Positions 1 through 7,301 of a DNA stretch of 12,155 nt are shown in pieces. Origin of the DNA: an uncultured Bacteroidales bacterium. Lineage in GTDB: Bacteria; Bacteroidota; Bacteroidia; Bacteroidales; JAUNSR01. Below the pieces are notes generated by a model that was not told where the DNA came from, made no database searches, and saw nothing but the letters and a program-made list of their open reading frames with translations. A program made the translations under genes and the position numbers. Where the stretch lies: NCBI GenBank assembly GCA_947074165.1, contig CAMTOT010000055.1:1-12155 (forward strand), given 5' to 3'. Each line of letters begins with the position of its first letter. Within the stretch, counting starts at the first letter, position 1.

Positions 1-46
1 AGATAATGAGCGGTGACTGGAGTTCAGACGTGTGCTCTTCCGATCT
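1..46 (+). other. Illumina TruSeq P7 adapter remnant (artefact)
   Basis: This stretch is sequencing-library sequence, not genome. Bases 13-46 match the 34-base TruSeq read-2 adapter, which runs from GTGACTGG through to CTCTTCCGATCT. Bases 1-4 (AGAT) match the end of the P7 primer, which directly precedes the index. Bases 5-12 (AATGAGCG) sit exactly in the 8-base i7 index slot; their reverse complement CGCTCATT matches, from memory, TruSeq HT index D703. The orientation fits read-through of a short insert that was not trimmed before assembly. Genomic sequence should be taken to begin at about base 47, so anything upstream of the regulator gene is lost. Confidence 0.97.
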
Positions 47-59
47 ATTTGTCTTTTAT

Positions 60-91
60 ATGTCCCGTAGGCAGTATCGTGTACGGGACAT
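60..91. repeat. 10-bp inverted repeat, possible terminator of a lost upstream gene
   Basis: Bases 60-69 (ATGTCCCGTA) pair perfectly with 82-91 (TACGGGACAT) around a 12-base loop, giving a GC-centred hairpin. What follows on the + strand is TGTTATATATAA, a weak tail compared with a true T-run, so intrinsic termination is possible but not clear. The hairpin lies 98 bp before the regulator start and close to the adapter junction. It may end a gene that is missing from the contig. The minus strand has no T-run after the hairpin either. No other structure or gene is visible between 47 and 189. Confidence 0.4.
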
Positions 92-114
92 TGTTATATA
101 TAAATGCGATGAAG

Positions 115-146
115 TTGTGATATTACGTTAAAATTCATTTTATTTG
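115..146 (+). promoter_or_regulatory. Weak candidate promoter for the HTCS gene
   Basis: Bacteroidota promoters use a -7 box TAnnTTTG and a -33 TTTG/TTG. Here TTTATTTG (139-146) matches the -7 box except at its second base, and TTG (115-117) lies 21 bases upstream. This would place transcription initiation roughly 35-40 bases before the ATG at 190. A second partial -7 match, AATATTTG (153-160), has no suitably spaced -33 element. The region is very AT-rich, so such matches occur by chance. This is a suggestion only. Confidence 0.2.
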
Positions 147-189
147 TATACCAATATTTGTCCACTAATACTTAAACACACTTTTTATT

Positions 190-3100
190 ATGAATAGAAT
201 TATCACTTCTATTTCTTTACTACTTTATTTTTTGTTAACTCCGGCTGTCTCAACGGCACACGATTTTATGTTTAAACACATAGAAGTTAAAGACGGATTA
301 TCTAATAACCAAATAAATCATATATTCAGAGATTCTCAGGGTTTTATGTGGTTCTCGACCGCAGCCGGATTAAATCGTTATAATGGTATTAAGATAGATA
401 CCTATAGAAATTACGGACCGGATAACCTGGAAGTTACAGATAATTACATACTTGATGTCCAGGAGGATAATGATTGTAATTTGTGGGTACATACACCTTC
501 CGGATATGTTATGTTCAATCCGGATATTGAGTCATTTAATATAGATATCAGATCATGGATGTGGGAAATCGGTATTGACGGTGTCCCTTCCAGGATGTAT
601 ATAGATAAGGAGAAGTCGTTCTGGTTTTATATATATGGTAAAGGAGTCTTTTATTATGATCCTCAAACAACGCATTTGAAACATATCCTATTTGCAGACG
701 GGGTATTACCGGCCGGTGAGATTGAATGTATAACGGAAAGTAATAATTTAATTTTTGTAATTTATAATAATGGTCTTTTAGCCTGTGTAGACAAGCTGAG
801 CTGCTCTGTGAAATACATTGATGATAAGATACACACTCAAATAGGAAGTGGGAAGAATGATTATTTTGCCGCTTTCGTAGATATGGATCAGGATCTGTGG
901 ATTTACGGGCCTTTTGGTCTATGGTTATATTCTCCTGAAAATGAGCAATGGGTTAAGCATTTCTGTAAGACTGATATAAATGCGTCTTATGATATGGTCA
1001 GAGCCGTAGCCTGTGATAATAATGGGAGAATATGGATAGGAAAAGATCAGTCAGGAATTGATATCCTGAATAAAAGAACCGGTGAAATAACTAAAATTGA
1101 GTGTAATACAGATGATGAAAGAGCGTTGCACCATAATACTATAAATGCTATTTACTCAGATAAAGATGGTGGAATGTGGGTCGGTGCTTACAAAAGGGGC
1201 GTGTCATGTTATTATGAATGTTCCTTCAAGTTCGGGCTTGATTATTTAGGTGATATAAATTGTATAGAAGAGGGGCAGGATAAAAGTTTGTGGCTCGGAA
1301 CTAATGACGCGGGATTGCTTCGATGGAATAGTAGGACTAATGAAAAACAATATTTTACAGTTAAGAACACTAAAGGGTTAAATTCAGATGTAATTGTATC
1401 CTTATTATTATCAAAAAACGGCAAATTATGGATAGGTACATTCTGGGGTGGACTTTCTTGTTATGATAATGGAAGATTTATAAATTTTATAAATAAATCT
1501 GATAATAAGAATTCATTATCTAATAATAATGTATGGGCTTTGGCAGAAGATAAGGATGAAAATATCTGGATTGGAACACTTACGGGAGGTCTTCAGTGTT
1601 ATAGTCAGAGTAATGGCAATTTTCAGACCTATACAGCCTATGCTGATAATTTGTTGTCTGATATAATAACCTCTTTGTATATAACGCGAAGTAATATGAT
1701 GTACATAGGTACGGCAAGAGGATTGTCGGTTATGGATCTTACGAATAGAAATATTACTAATCTTACAGGCACAAAGTCAGGAAAAAAGAGTTTTACGAAT
1801 TTAAATATTAATCAGGTATATGAAGATACGCGTGGTCTGATATGGATTGCTACGCGTGAAGGTGTAAATATATATAATCCTAAAACAGATGATCTTGATA
1901 TTATATCTGTGGAAAATGGTTTGTCTAGTCAATTTGTAACTGGGATAGTAGAGGATGACAGCAAAAATATGTGGATTACGACAGCAAAAGGTGTTACAAA
2001 TGTTATAACGACAATTGATGATAAAAGTGGCTTGTTTATATATAGATGTTATAGTTACGATGATAAAGACGGCCTTCAAAATTGTGAATATAACCAGCGT
2101 TCAATAAGGAAGTCATCTACAGGCGAGATTCTTATGGGAGGTCTTTATGGTCTGAATCGTCATCAACCATCTCAGATTAAATACAATAATGTATTGCCTA
2201 ATGTGATATTCACTGATTTGCTGTTGTTTAATGAAAAAATAGAAATTAGTAAAGAGTATAACGGACGGGTTATACTTGAAAAATCTGTAAATAGGATCGA
2301 GAGTGTTAAGCTTGAATATGAACAAAATATTTTTAGCGTAATGTTCTCTTCGGATAATTATGTTTTGCCTGATAAAGTGAAATATATGTATAAACTGGAG
2401 GGATTTAATGATGATTGGCTTACAACTAATATTGGAAAGGTAACATATACTAATCTTACCCCCGGGACTTATATTCTTAAAGTAAAGGCAATAAATAGTG
2501 ACGGATATATCGGAGATAAAGAAAGTTGTCTTAAAATTATTGTGAATCCACCTTTCTGGCTTACAGGATGGGCTTTCTTTCTATATCTAATAATCCTTAT
2601 GATAGTACTTTTCGCCGCAAGATATTTGGTTATTAAAGTTGAGCGCAACCGCTATAAGATGGATCAGATCGAGCAAAGTGCAAAGAAGAATCAGGAGTTG
2701 AATGATATGAAACTGCGCTTTTTTACAAACATAAGCCATGATTTGCGAACACCGCTTACTCTTATTATTTCACCCATTGACGCGTTGATCAAAGAGTATA
2801 AATCTGATGATATTCTAACCGACAAACTTCAGATGGTACAGAATAATGCACTCCGTTTGCTTAATATGGTAAATCAGCTTCTTGATTTTAGGAAAAGTGA
2901 TGTGAAAGGTCATACGCTTAGTCTTTCTGACGGAGATATTGTAGAGTATATTGATAATATATGCACGTCATTTAAATCTTTATCGGAGAAAAAGAATGTA
3001 CATCTTACATTTTTTTCATCTAAACAAGATCTTAATATCTCGTTTGACGGAGATAAAATCGGTAAAGTTTTAATGAATCTATTATCTAACGCATTTAAAT

Positions 3101-4299
3101 TTACTTCGCCAGGAGGTAGAGTTGATGTTTCTCTTGATGTTATAAATGATGGAGATAAAGATACTCTTGAGATAAAGGTGTCTGATAACGGAATCGGTAT
3201 TAAAGATGCTGATAAGGAACATATTTTCGAGCGGTTTTACCAGGTAAATCACCCGGAACATACCGGAAGCGGAGTTGGGCTTAATATTGTTAAAGATTTT
3301 GTTGAGCTGCATGGTGGCGAAGTCCTAATACTTGATAACGTGCCAGCCGGTAGCGTATTTATAGTCAGAATACCAGTGAGATATCCTGAGCAAAATATAA
3401 AAACAAATATAAATGATGAGATAATAGGTTTTGCAAGGACATCTGCTGAAGCATTGAATTACGATACGGCTAAAGTAGCAGATGCTGCTATTAATGCGGA
3501 AAATATAATAATTGATAAAAAGAAAGTATCAGATACAAAAGAAGATAAGCGACCTCTTCTTCTGATTGTAGATGATAATGAAGACTTTCTAACATTTCTT
3601 TATGATAGTCTTAGTCAGATGTATCAGATAAAACTGACAGTAAACGGAAGAGAAGCATGGGAGTCGGTGTCTGAGTCAATCCCCGATCTGATTATAAGCG
3701 ACGTAATGATGCCTGTAATGGATGGAAACCAACTTTGTCGTCTGGTAAAGTCCGGTAAGAATACGGCACATGTGCCTTTTATAATGCTTACAGCTAAGGA
3801 CTCTACTGAAAGCCGACTTGAGGGATTCTCTCTCGGAGCTGATGAGTATTTGTCAAAACCATTTAATATGGATATACTCCAGTTGAGAATAAAAAAATTA
3901 TTAGAGTTAAGACCACGAAAAATGGGTGCTCAGATTGTGCCTGAACCAAGTCATATTGAGATAACGTCACTTGATGAGAAACTAATAGATAATGCCGTAA
4001 AATATATTGAGCTAAATATTGCTAATACTGATTTGTCTGTTGAAAAACTGAGTCATGAACTTGGTATGAGCAGGGTGCATTTGTATAAACGCCTGCTCGC
4101 TATCACAGGTAAAACGCCTATAGAGTTTATTCGAATTATAAGACTCAAGAGAGCTGCGCAGTTATTGCGTGAAAGTCAACAGAATATAGCCGAGATTTCA
4201 TTTCAGGTTGGGTTTAATAATCCTAAGTATTTTAGTAAGTATTTTAAAGAGGAATTTGGTGTTTTACCTTCTACATATCAGGAAACTGAAGGTAAATAA
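190..4299 (+). CDS. Hybrid two-component system (HTCS) sensor/regulator
   Basis: This is a one-protein signalling system of the PUL-regulator kind: a periplasmic sugar sensor, histidine kinase, receiver and DNA-binding domain. A signal peptide (about 1-23, STA before HDF) precedes a two-propeller sensor (about 25-660). It shows repeated reg_prop blades with WIG/WVG-type strand ends (for example near residues 282, 330, 368, 414, 460 and 552). A Y_Y_Y domain (about 720-785) and one membrane helix (about 793-815) follow. The kinase has H850 in ISHDLRTP, the N-box NLLSNAFKF with N967, and the ATP-lid motifs DNGIGI (999-1004) and GSGVGL (1026-1031). A long linker (about 1067-1118) leads to a receiver with D1128/D1129, phospho-acceptor D1171, T1201 and K1223, then an AraC-type HTH (about 1265-1365). 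Every signalling residue I can check is present, and the length is normal for the class. By position it probably senses a xyloglucan oligosaccharide and activates the downstream operon; the ligand is inferred. Confidence 0.97.
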   Translation: MNRIITSISLLLYFLLTPAVSTAHDFMFKHIEVKDGLSNNQINHIFRDSQGFMWFSTAAGLNRYNGIKIDTYRNYGPDNLEVTDNYILDVQEDNDCNLWVHTPSGYVMFNPDIESFNIDIRSWMWEIGIDGVPSRMYIDKEKSFWFYIYGKGVFYYDPQTTHLKHILFADGVLPAGEIECITESNNLIFVIYNNGLLACVDKLSCSVKYIDDKIHTQIGSGKNDYFAAFVDMDQDLWIYGPFGLWLYSPENEQWVKHFCKTDINASYDMVRAVACDNNGRIWIGKDQSGIDILNKRTGEITKIECNTDDERALHHNTINAIYSDKDGGMWVGAYKRGVSCYYECSFKFGLDYLGDINCIEEGQDKSLWLGTNDAGLLRWNSRTNEKQYFTVKNTKGLNSDVIVSLLLSKNGKLWIGTFWGGLSCYDNGRFINFINKSDNKNSLSNNNVWALAEDKDENIWIGTLTGGLQCYSQSNGNFQTYTAYADNLLSDIITSLYITRSNMMYIGTARGLSVMDLTNRNITNLTGTKSGKKSFTNLNINQVYEDTRGLIWIATREGVNIYNPKTDDLDIISVENGLSSQFVTGIVEDDSKNMWITTAKGVTNVITTIDDKSGLFIYRCYSYDDKDGLQNCEYNQRSIRKSSTGEILMGGLYGLNRHQPSQIKYNNVLPNVIFTDLLLFNEKIEISKEYNGRVILEKSVNRIESVKLEYEQNIFSVMFSSDNYVLPDKVKYMYKLEGFNDDWLTTNIGKVTYTNLTPGTYILKVKAINSDGYIGDKESCLKIIVNPPFWLTGWAFFLYLIILMIVLFAARYLVIKVERNRYKMDQIEQSAKKNQELNDMKLRFFTNISHDLRTPLTLIISPIDALIKEYKSDDILTDKLQMVQNNALRLLNMVNQLLDFRKSDVKGHTLSLSDGDIVEYIDNICTSFKSLSEKKNVHLTFFSSKQDLNISFDGDKIGKVLMNLLSNAFKFTSPGGRVDVSLDVINDGDKDTLEIKVSDNGIGIKDADKEHIFERFYQVNHPEHTGSGVGLNIVKDFVELHGGEVLILDNVPAGSVFIVRIPVRYPEQNIKTNINDEIIGFARTSAEALNYDTAKVADAAINAENIIIDKKKVSDTKEDKRPLLLIVDDNEDFLTFLYDSLSQMYQIKLTVNGREAWESVSESIPDLIISDVMMPVMDGNQLCRLVKSGKNTAHVPFIMLTAKDSTESRLEGFSLGADEYLSKPFNMDILQLRIKKLLELRPRKMGAQIVPEPSHIEITSLDEKLIDNAVKYIELNIANTDLSVEKLSHELGMSRVHLYKRLLAITGKTPIEFIRIIRLKRAAQLLRESQQNIAEISFQVGFNNPKYFSKYFKEEFGVLPSTYQETEGK

Positions 4300-4315
4300 C
4301 AAATAATACCCTTAC

Positions 4316-4341
4316 ATGTAACAAAATTAATTATGTTACAT
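4316..4341. repeat. 8-bp inverted repeat between HTCS and GH31 genes
   Basis: ATGTAACA (4316-4323) is the exact reverse complement of TGTTACAT (4334-4341), with a 10-base AT-only spacer. The dyad starts 17 bp after the regulator stop and ends one base before the stem of the terminator. It could be a protein-binding site, a weak RNA hairpin stabilising the regulator transcript's 3' end, or chance in AT-rich DNA. HTCS proteins studied so far tend to bind direct rather than inverted repeats, which argues against it being the HTCS operator. Confidence 0.35.
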
Positions 4342-4342
4342 C

Positions 4343-4385
4343 AAATAAGCCCACACAAATCAACATTGTAGTGGGCTTATTTTTT
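4343..4385 (+). terminator. Intrinsic terminator after the HTCS gene
   Basis: AAATAAGCCCAC (4343-4354) pairs perfectly with GTGGGCTTATTT (4371-4382) around a 16-base loop, and the second arm runs into a T-run (4380-4385). The 12-bp stem has a GC-rich core followed by T residues, which is a standard rho-independent terminator on the + strand. The mirrored A-run (4343-4345) is too short for efficient function on the minus strand. It separates transcription of the regulator from the glycoside hydrolase operon, so the operon should have its own promoter in the 47 bp that remain before the GH31 ATG. Confidence 0.85.
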
Positions 4386-4432
4386 CACTAACATTTATTT
4401 TTACATTCAGAAATATAAATTAAACTAAAACC
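4386..4432 (+). promoter_or_regulatory. Probable operon promoter/leader for GH31-GH2-GH3
   Basis: Only 47 bp lie between the terminator and the GH31 start, and they must hold the operon's promoter unless transcription reads through. TATTTTTA (4396-4403) matches the Bacteroidota -7 consensus TAnnTTTG except at the last base. No TTTG is seen at the expected -33 distance, where the terminator's GC-rich arm lies instead. A poor -33 box would fit a promoter that depends on an activator such as the HTCS. ACATT occurs at 4391-4395 and again at 4403-4407, a 12-base period that is suggestive but too short to call an operator. The A-rich sequence just before the ATG (TTAAACTAAAACC) fits translation initiation without Shine-Dalgarno in this phylum. 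Confidence 0.35.
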
Positions 4433-7297
4433 ATGAAGAATATGAATAAAGTGACATTCTCTTTATCATTATTAGCGGGCATATCTATGGTGTCCTGCCA
4501 ATCAAATGATGTTCAGATATTAGATGACGGAATTATAGTTAATATCTCTCAGGGTAATTCTGAAGACGTAAGAATGGTCAGACTGGAAGTAAAGGGAGAG
4601 AAACTTATAAGAGTATCGGCGACCCCTCTTAAAGAGTTTTCAGAAAGAAAAAGTCTGATTGTATTGCCAACCAAAAAAACAACTCCTTTCACAATCGAAA
4701 AAAACGAAACAGAGGTGCTGATATCTACATCAGAACTAAAGGCTTCTGTTAATAAGATAACCGGAGAAGTATGTTTCTTTGATAAGAACGGAGGTATAAT
4801 TCTTCAGGAGAATAAAGGTGGCGGTAAGAATTTTACACCTGTTGCTGTTGACGGTAAAAGTCAATACGCCGTTCAACAGGTGTTTGAGTCACCAGAGGAT
4901 GAGGCATTTTATGGTTTAGGTCAGCATCAGGCTGATGAGTTTAATTATAAAGGGAAAAATGAGGAGCTTTTTCAGTACAATACAAAAGTTTCAGTTCCTT
5001 TCGTAGTGTCAAATAAGAATTATGGTATTCTTTGGGATAGTTATTCCCTGTCACGTTTTGGTGATCCACGTGACTATTCACAGTTGGGAGAGGTGTTTGA
5101 GATATATGATAAATTTGGTAATAAGGGTTCGTTGACAGGTACTTATCTGCCCGCAAAAGGAACAGAACTGGTGCGGGCAGAAGAGTCTGTCTATTTTGAG
5201 AACCTTAAAGCTAATAAAAATCTACCTGAAGGATTTACACTTATGGGCGCTAATGTAGCTTATGAAGGTGAAATAGAACCAGCCGAAACAGGTACATTCA
5301 GATTTATACTTTATTACGCAGGATATACAAAGGTATTTATAGACAATAAAGAGGTTGTGCCCGAAAGATGGCGTACTGCATGGAATCCTAATAGTTATAA
5401 ATTCTCAATGGATCTTGAGAAAGGGAAAAAAGTGCCGGTGCGTATTGAATGGCAGCCTGATGGCTATGAATCTTATTGTGGTCTGAGAGTATTGAGTCCT
5501 GTTGATCCTGTACAACAGAATAAACAATCATGGTTTAGTGAGATGAATCCTGAAATTGATTATTATTTCGTTGCCGGCGATAATATGGACGATGTAATAA
5601 GCGGATATCGTGACCTGACAGGTAAATCTCAAATTATGCCTAAATGGGCAATGGGATATTGGCAGAGTAGGGAAAGATATAAAACACAGGATGAGATATT
5701 GTCTGCACTTAAGGGTTTCAGAGATAGAAAAATTCCTATAGATAATATTGTGCTTGACTGGAATTACTGGCCTGAAGACGCGTGGGGAAGTCATAAATTT
5801 GATATGGTGCGCTTCCCGGATCCAAAAGGTATGGTCGATTCGATACATAGTCTGAATGCGAAGATGATGATCTCAGTATGGCCTAAGTTTTATTGTACAA
5901 CCGATAATTATAAGGATTTTGAGAGAAATGGGTGGATGTATCTTCAGGCAGCAAAAGATAGTATCAGAGATTGGGTAGGCCCAGGATACGTAGGTTCATT
6001 CTATGATGCTTACTCAGCTGAGGCGAGGCAGATGTTTTGGAATCAGATGGAAGAAAATCTTTATAGTCTGGGAATTGACGCATGGTGGATGGATGCCAGC
6101 GAACCAAATGTACGCGATTGTACAGACATGGATTATAGAAAAGCATTGTGCGGTCCGACGGCACTTGGTCCATCTACGGAGTATTTTAATGCCTATGCGC
6201 TTGTTAATGCAGAAGCTATATATGATGGACAGAGAGGTGTAGACCCTGATAAGCGTGTTTTTCTTCTTACCAGATCAGGATTTGCCGGCACACAGAGATA
6301 TTCTACAGCTACATGGAGTGGTGATATTGCTACGCGTTGGGAAGACCTTAAAGCACAGATTTCAGCGGGACTAAACTTTGCAATAAGTGGGATTCCTTAT
6401 TGGACTATGGATATCGGTGGATTCTGTGTTGAATCACGTTATGAAAGAGCGCAAAAAGTATTTGACAAGACCGGCGTTGAAAATGACGATATGAAAGAGT
6501 GGCGAGAGTTAAATGCAAGATGGTATCAGTTCGGTGCTTTCTGTCCGCTGTTTAGATCTCATGGTCAATATCCGTACAGAGAGTTGTGGAATATCGCGCC
6601 CGAGAATCATCCTGCTTATAAGACTATAGCTTATTATACAAAACTTCGCTATAATATGATGCCATATATATATTCTTTGGCTGGTATGACTCACTTTAAT
6701 GACTATACAATGATGCGTCCGTTGATTATGGATTATTCAGCTGATAAAAAAGTGATAAACATAAAAGAGCAATATATGTTTGGTCCTTCTCTAATGGTAT
6801 GTCCGGTATATGAATATGGAGCAAGAGAGCTGGCAGTGTATCTTCCAGAAACTACAGTCTGGTATGATTTCTATACAGGACAGAGCATCGGCTCCGGAAA
6901 TCAGATTGTAAAAGCTGAGTATGAGAGAATACCGTTATTTGTTCCGGCTGGTGCAATAATGCCTTATGGTCCTGATTTGCAATACTCAGATGAGAAGCCT
7001 GCAGATAATATTAATCTTTACGTTTATGCAGGTGCTAATGGTAGTTTTACGCTTTATGAAGATGAGAATGTAAATTATAATTATGAGAAAGGAGCTTTCT
7101 CTACAATTGAATTTGTATATGATAATGATAAAAAACAGCTTACAATAGGTGGTCGTAAAGGCGAATTTCCCGGAATGTTAAATGAACGTACTTTCAATAT
7201 TGTATTGGTTGACAATGATAAAGCACAGAAATTTGATCTTTCTGCAAAAGGTGTTTCCGTGAGATATACCGGAGCAGAGCAGAATGTTAAACTGTAA
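4433..7297 (+). CDS. GH31 alpha-xylosidase with PA14 insert, lipoprotein
   Basis: This is a glycoside hydrolase family 31 enzyme, most likely an alpha-xylosidase that removes non-reducing-end xylosyl branches from xyloglucan oligosaccharides. A lipoprotein signal ends at MVSC with C22, followed by QSND, which lacks an obvious acidic surface-export tag, so a periplasm-facing lipoprotein is likely. The N-terminal beta-sandwich (about 25-225) is interrupted by a PA14-like domain (about 236-358, containing GTFRFILYYAGYTKVFID) before the (beta/alpha)8 barrel (about 395-755) and C-terminal sheets. The nucleophile is D554 in WWMDASEP and the acid/base is D631 in WSGDIATRW. YWQSRERYKTQ (409-419), LDWNYW (441-446) and FRSHGQ (707-712) are typical barrel motifs. 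The 954-residue length with PA14 insert matches the characterised Bacteroides ovatus xyloglucan GH31 type. It is first in the operon, 4 bp before GH2. Alpha-glucosidase activity is the main alternative. Confidence 0.92.
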   Translation: MKNMNKVTFSLSLLAGISMVSCQSNDVQILDDGIIVNISQGNSEDVRMVRLEVKGEKLIRVSATPLKEFSERKSLIVLPTKKTTPFTIEKNETEVLISTSELKASVNKITGEVCFFDKNGGIILQENKGGGKNFTPVAVDGKSQYAVQQVFESPEDEAFYGLGQHQADEFNYKGKNEELFQYNTKVSVPFVVSNKNYGILWDSYSLSRFGDPRDYSQLGEVFEIYDKFGNKGSLTGTYLPAKGTELVRAEESVYFENLKANKNLPEGFTLMGANVAYEGEIEPAETGTFRFILYYAGYTKVFIDNKEVVPERWRTAWNPNSYKFSMDLEKGKKVPVRIEWQPDGYESYCGLRVLSPVDPVQQNKQSWFSEMNPEIDYYFVAGDNMDDVISGYRDLTGKSQIMPKWAMGYWQSRERYKTQDEILSALKGFRDRKIPIDNIVLDWNYWPEDAWGSHKFDMVRFPDPKGMVDSIHSLNAKMMISVWPKFYCTTDNYKDFERNGWMYLQAAKDSIRDWVGPGYVGSFYDAYSAEARQMFWNQMEENLYSLGIDAWWMDASEPNVRDCTDMDYRKALCGPTALGPSTEYFNAYALVNAEAIYDGQRGVDPDKRVFLLTRSGFAGTQRYSTATWSGDIATRWEDLKAQISAGLNFAISGIPYWTMDIGGFCVESRYERAQKVFDKTGVENDDMKEWRELNARWYQFGAFCPLFRSHGQYPYRELWNIAPENHPAYKTIAYYTKLRYNMMPYIYSLAGMTHFNDYTMMRPLIMDYSADKKVINIKEQYMFGPSLMVCPVYEYGARELAVYLPETTVWYDFYTGQSIGSGNQIVKAEYERIPLFVPAGAIMPYGPDLQYSDEKPADNINLYVYAGANGSFTLYEDENVNYNYEKGAFSTIEFVYDNDKKQLTIGGRKGEFPGMLNERTFNIVLVDNDKAQKFDLSAKGVSVRYTGAEQNVKL

Positions 7298-7301
7298 TTT
7301 T

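Noticed and set aside
3388..3543. The long, Ala/Lys/Asp-rich stretch between kinase and receiver of the HTCS as an extra or degenerate domain.
   Set aside because: It is about 50 residues of low-complexity linker, within the normal range for this class, with no motif.
5528..5848. A 106-codon open frame on the minus strand inside GH31, and similar 60-100 codon frames elsewhere on both strands.
   Set aside because: They lie wholly within strongly supported genes, show no recognisable domain or signal, and have no leader or spacing of their own. They are shadows of the coding sequence.
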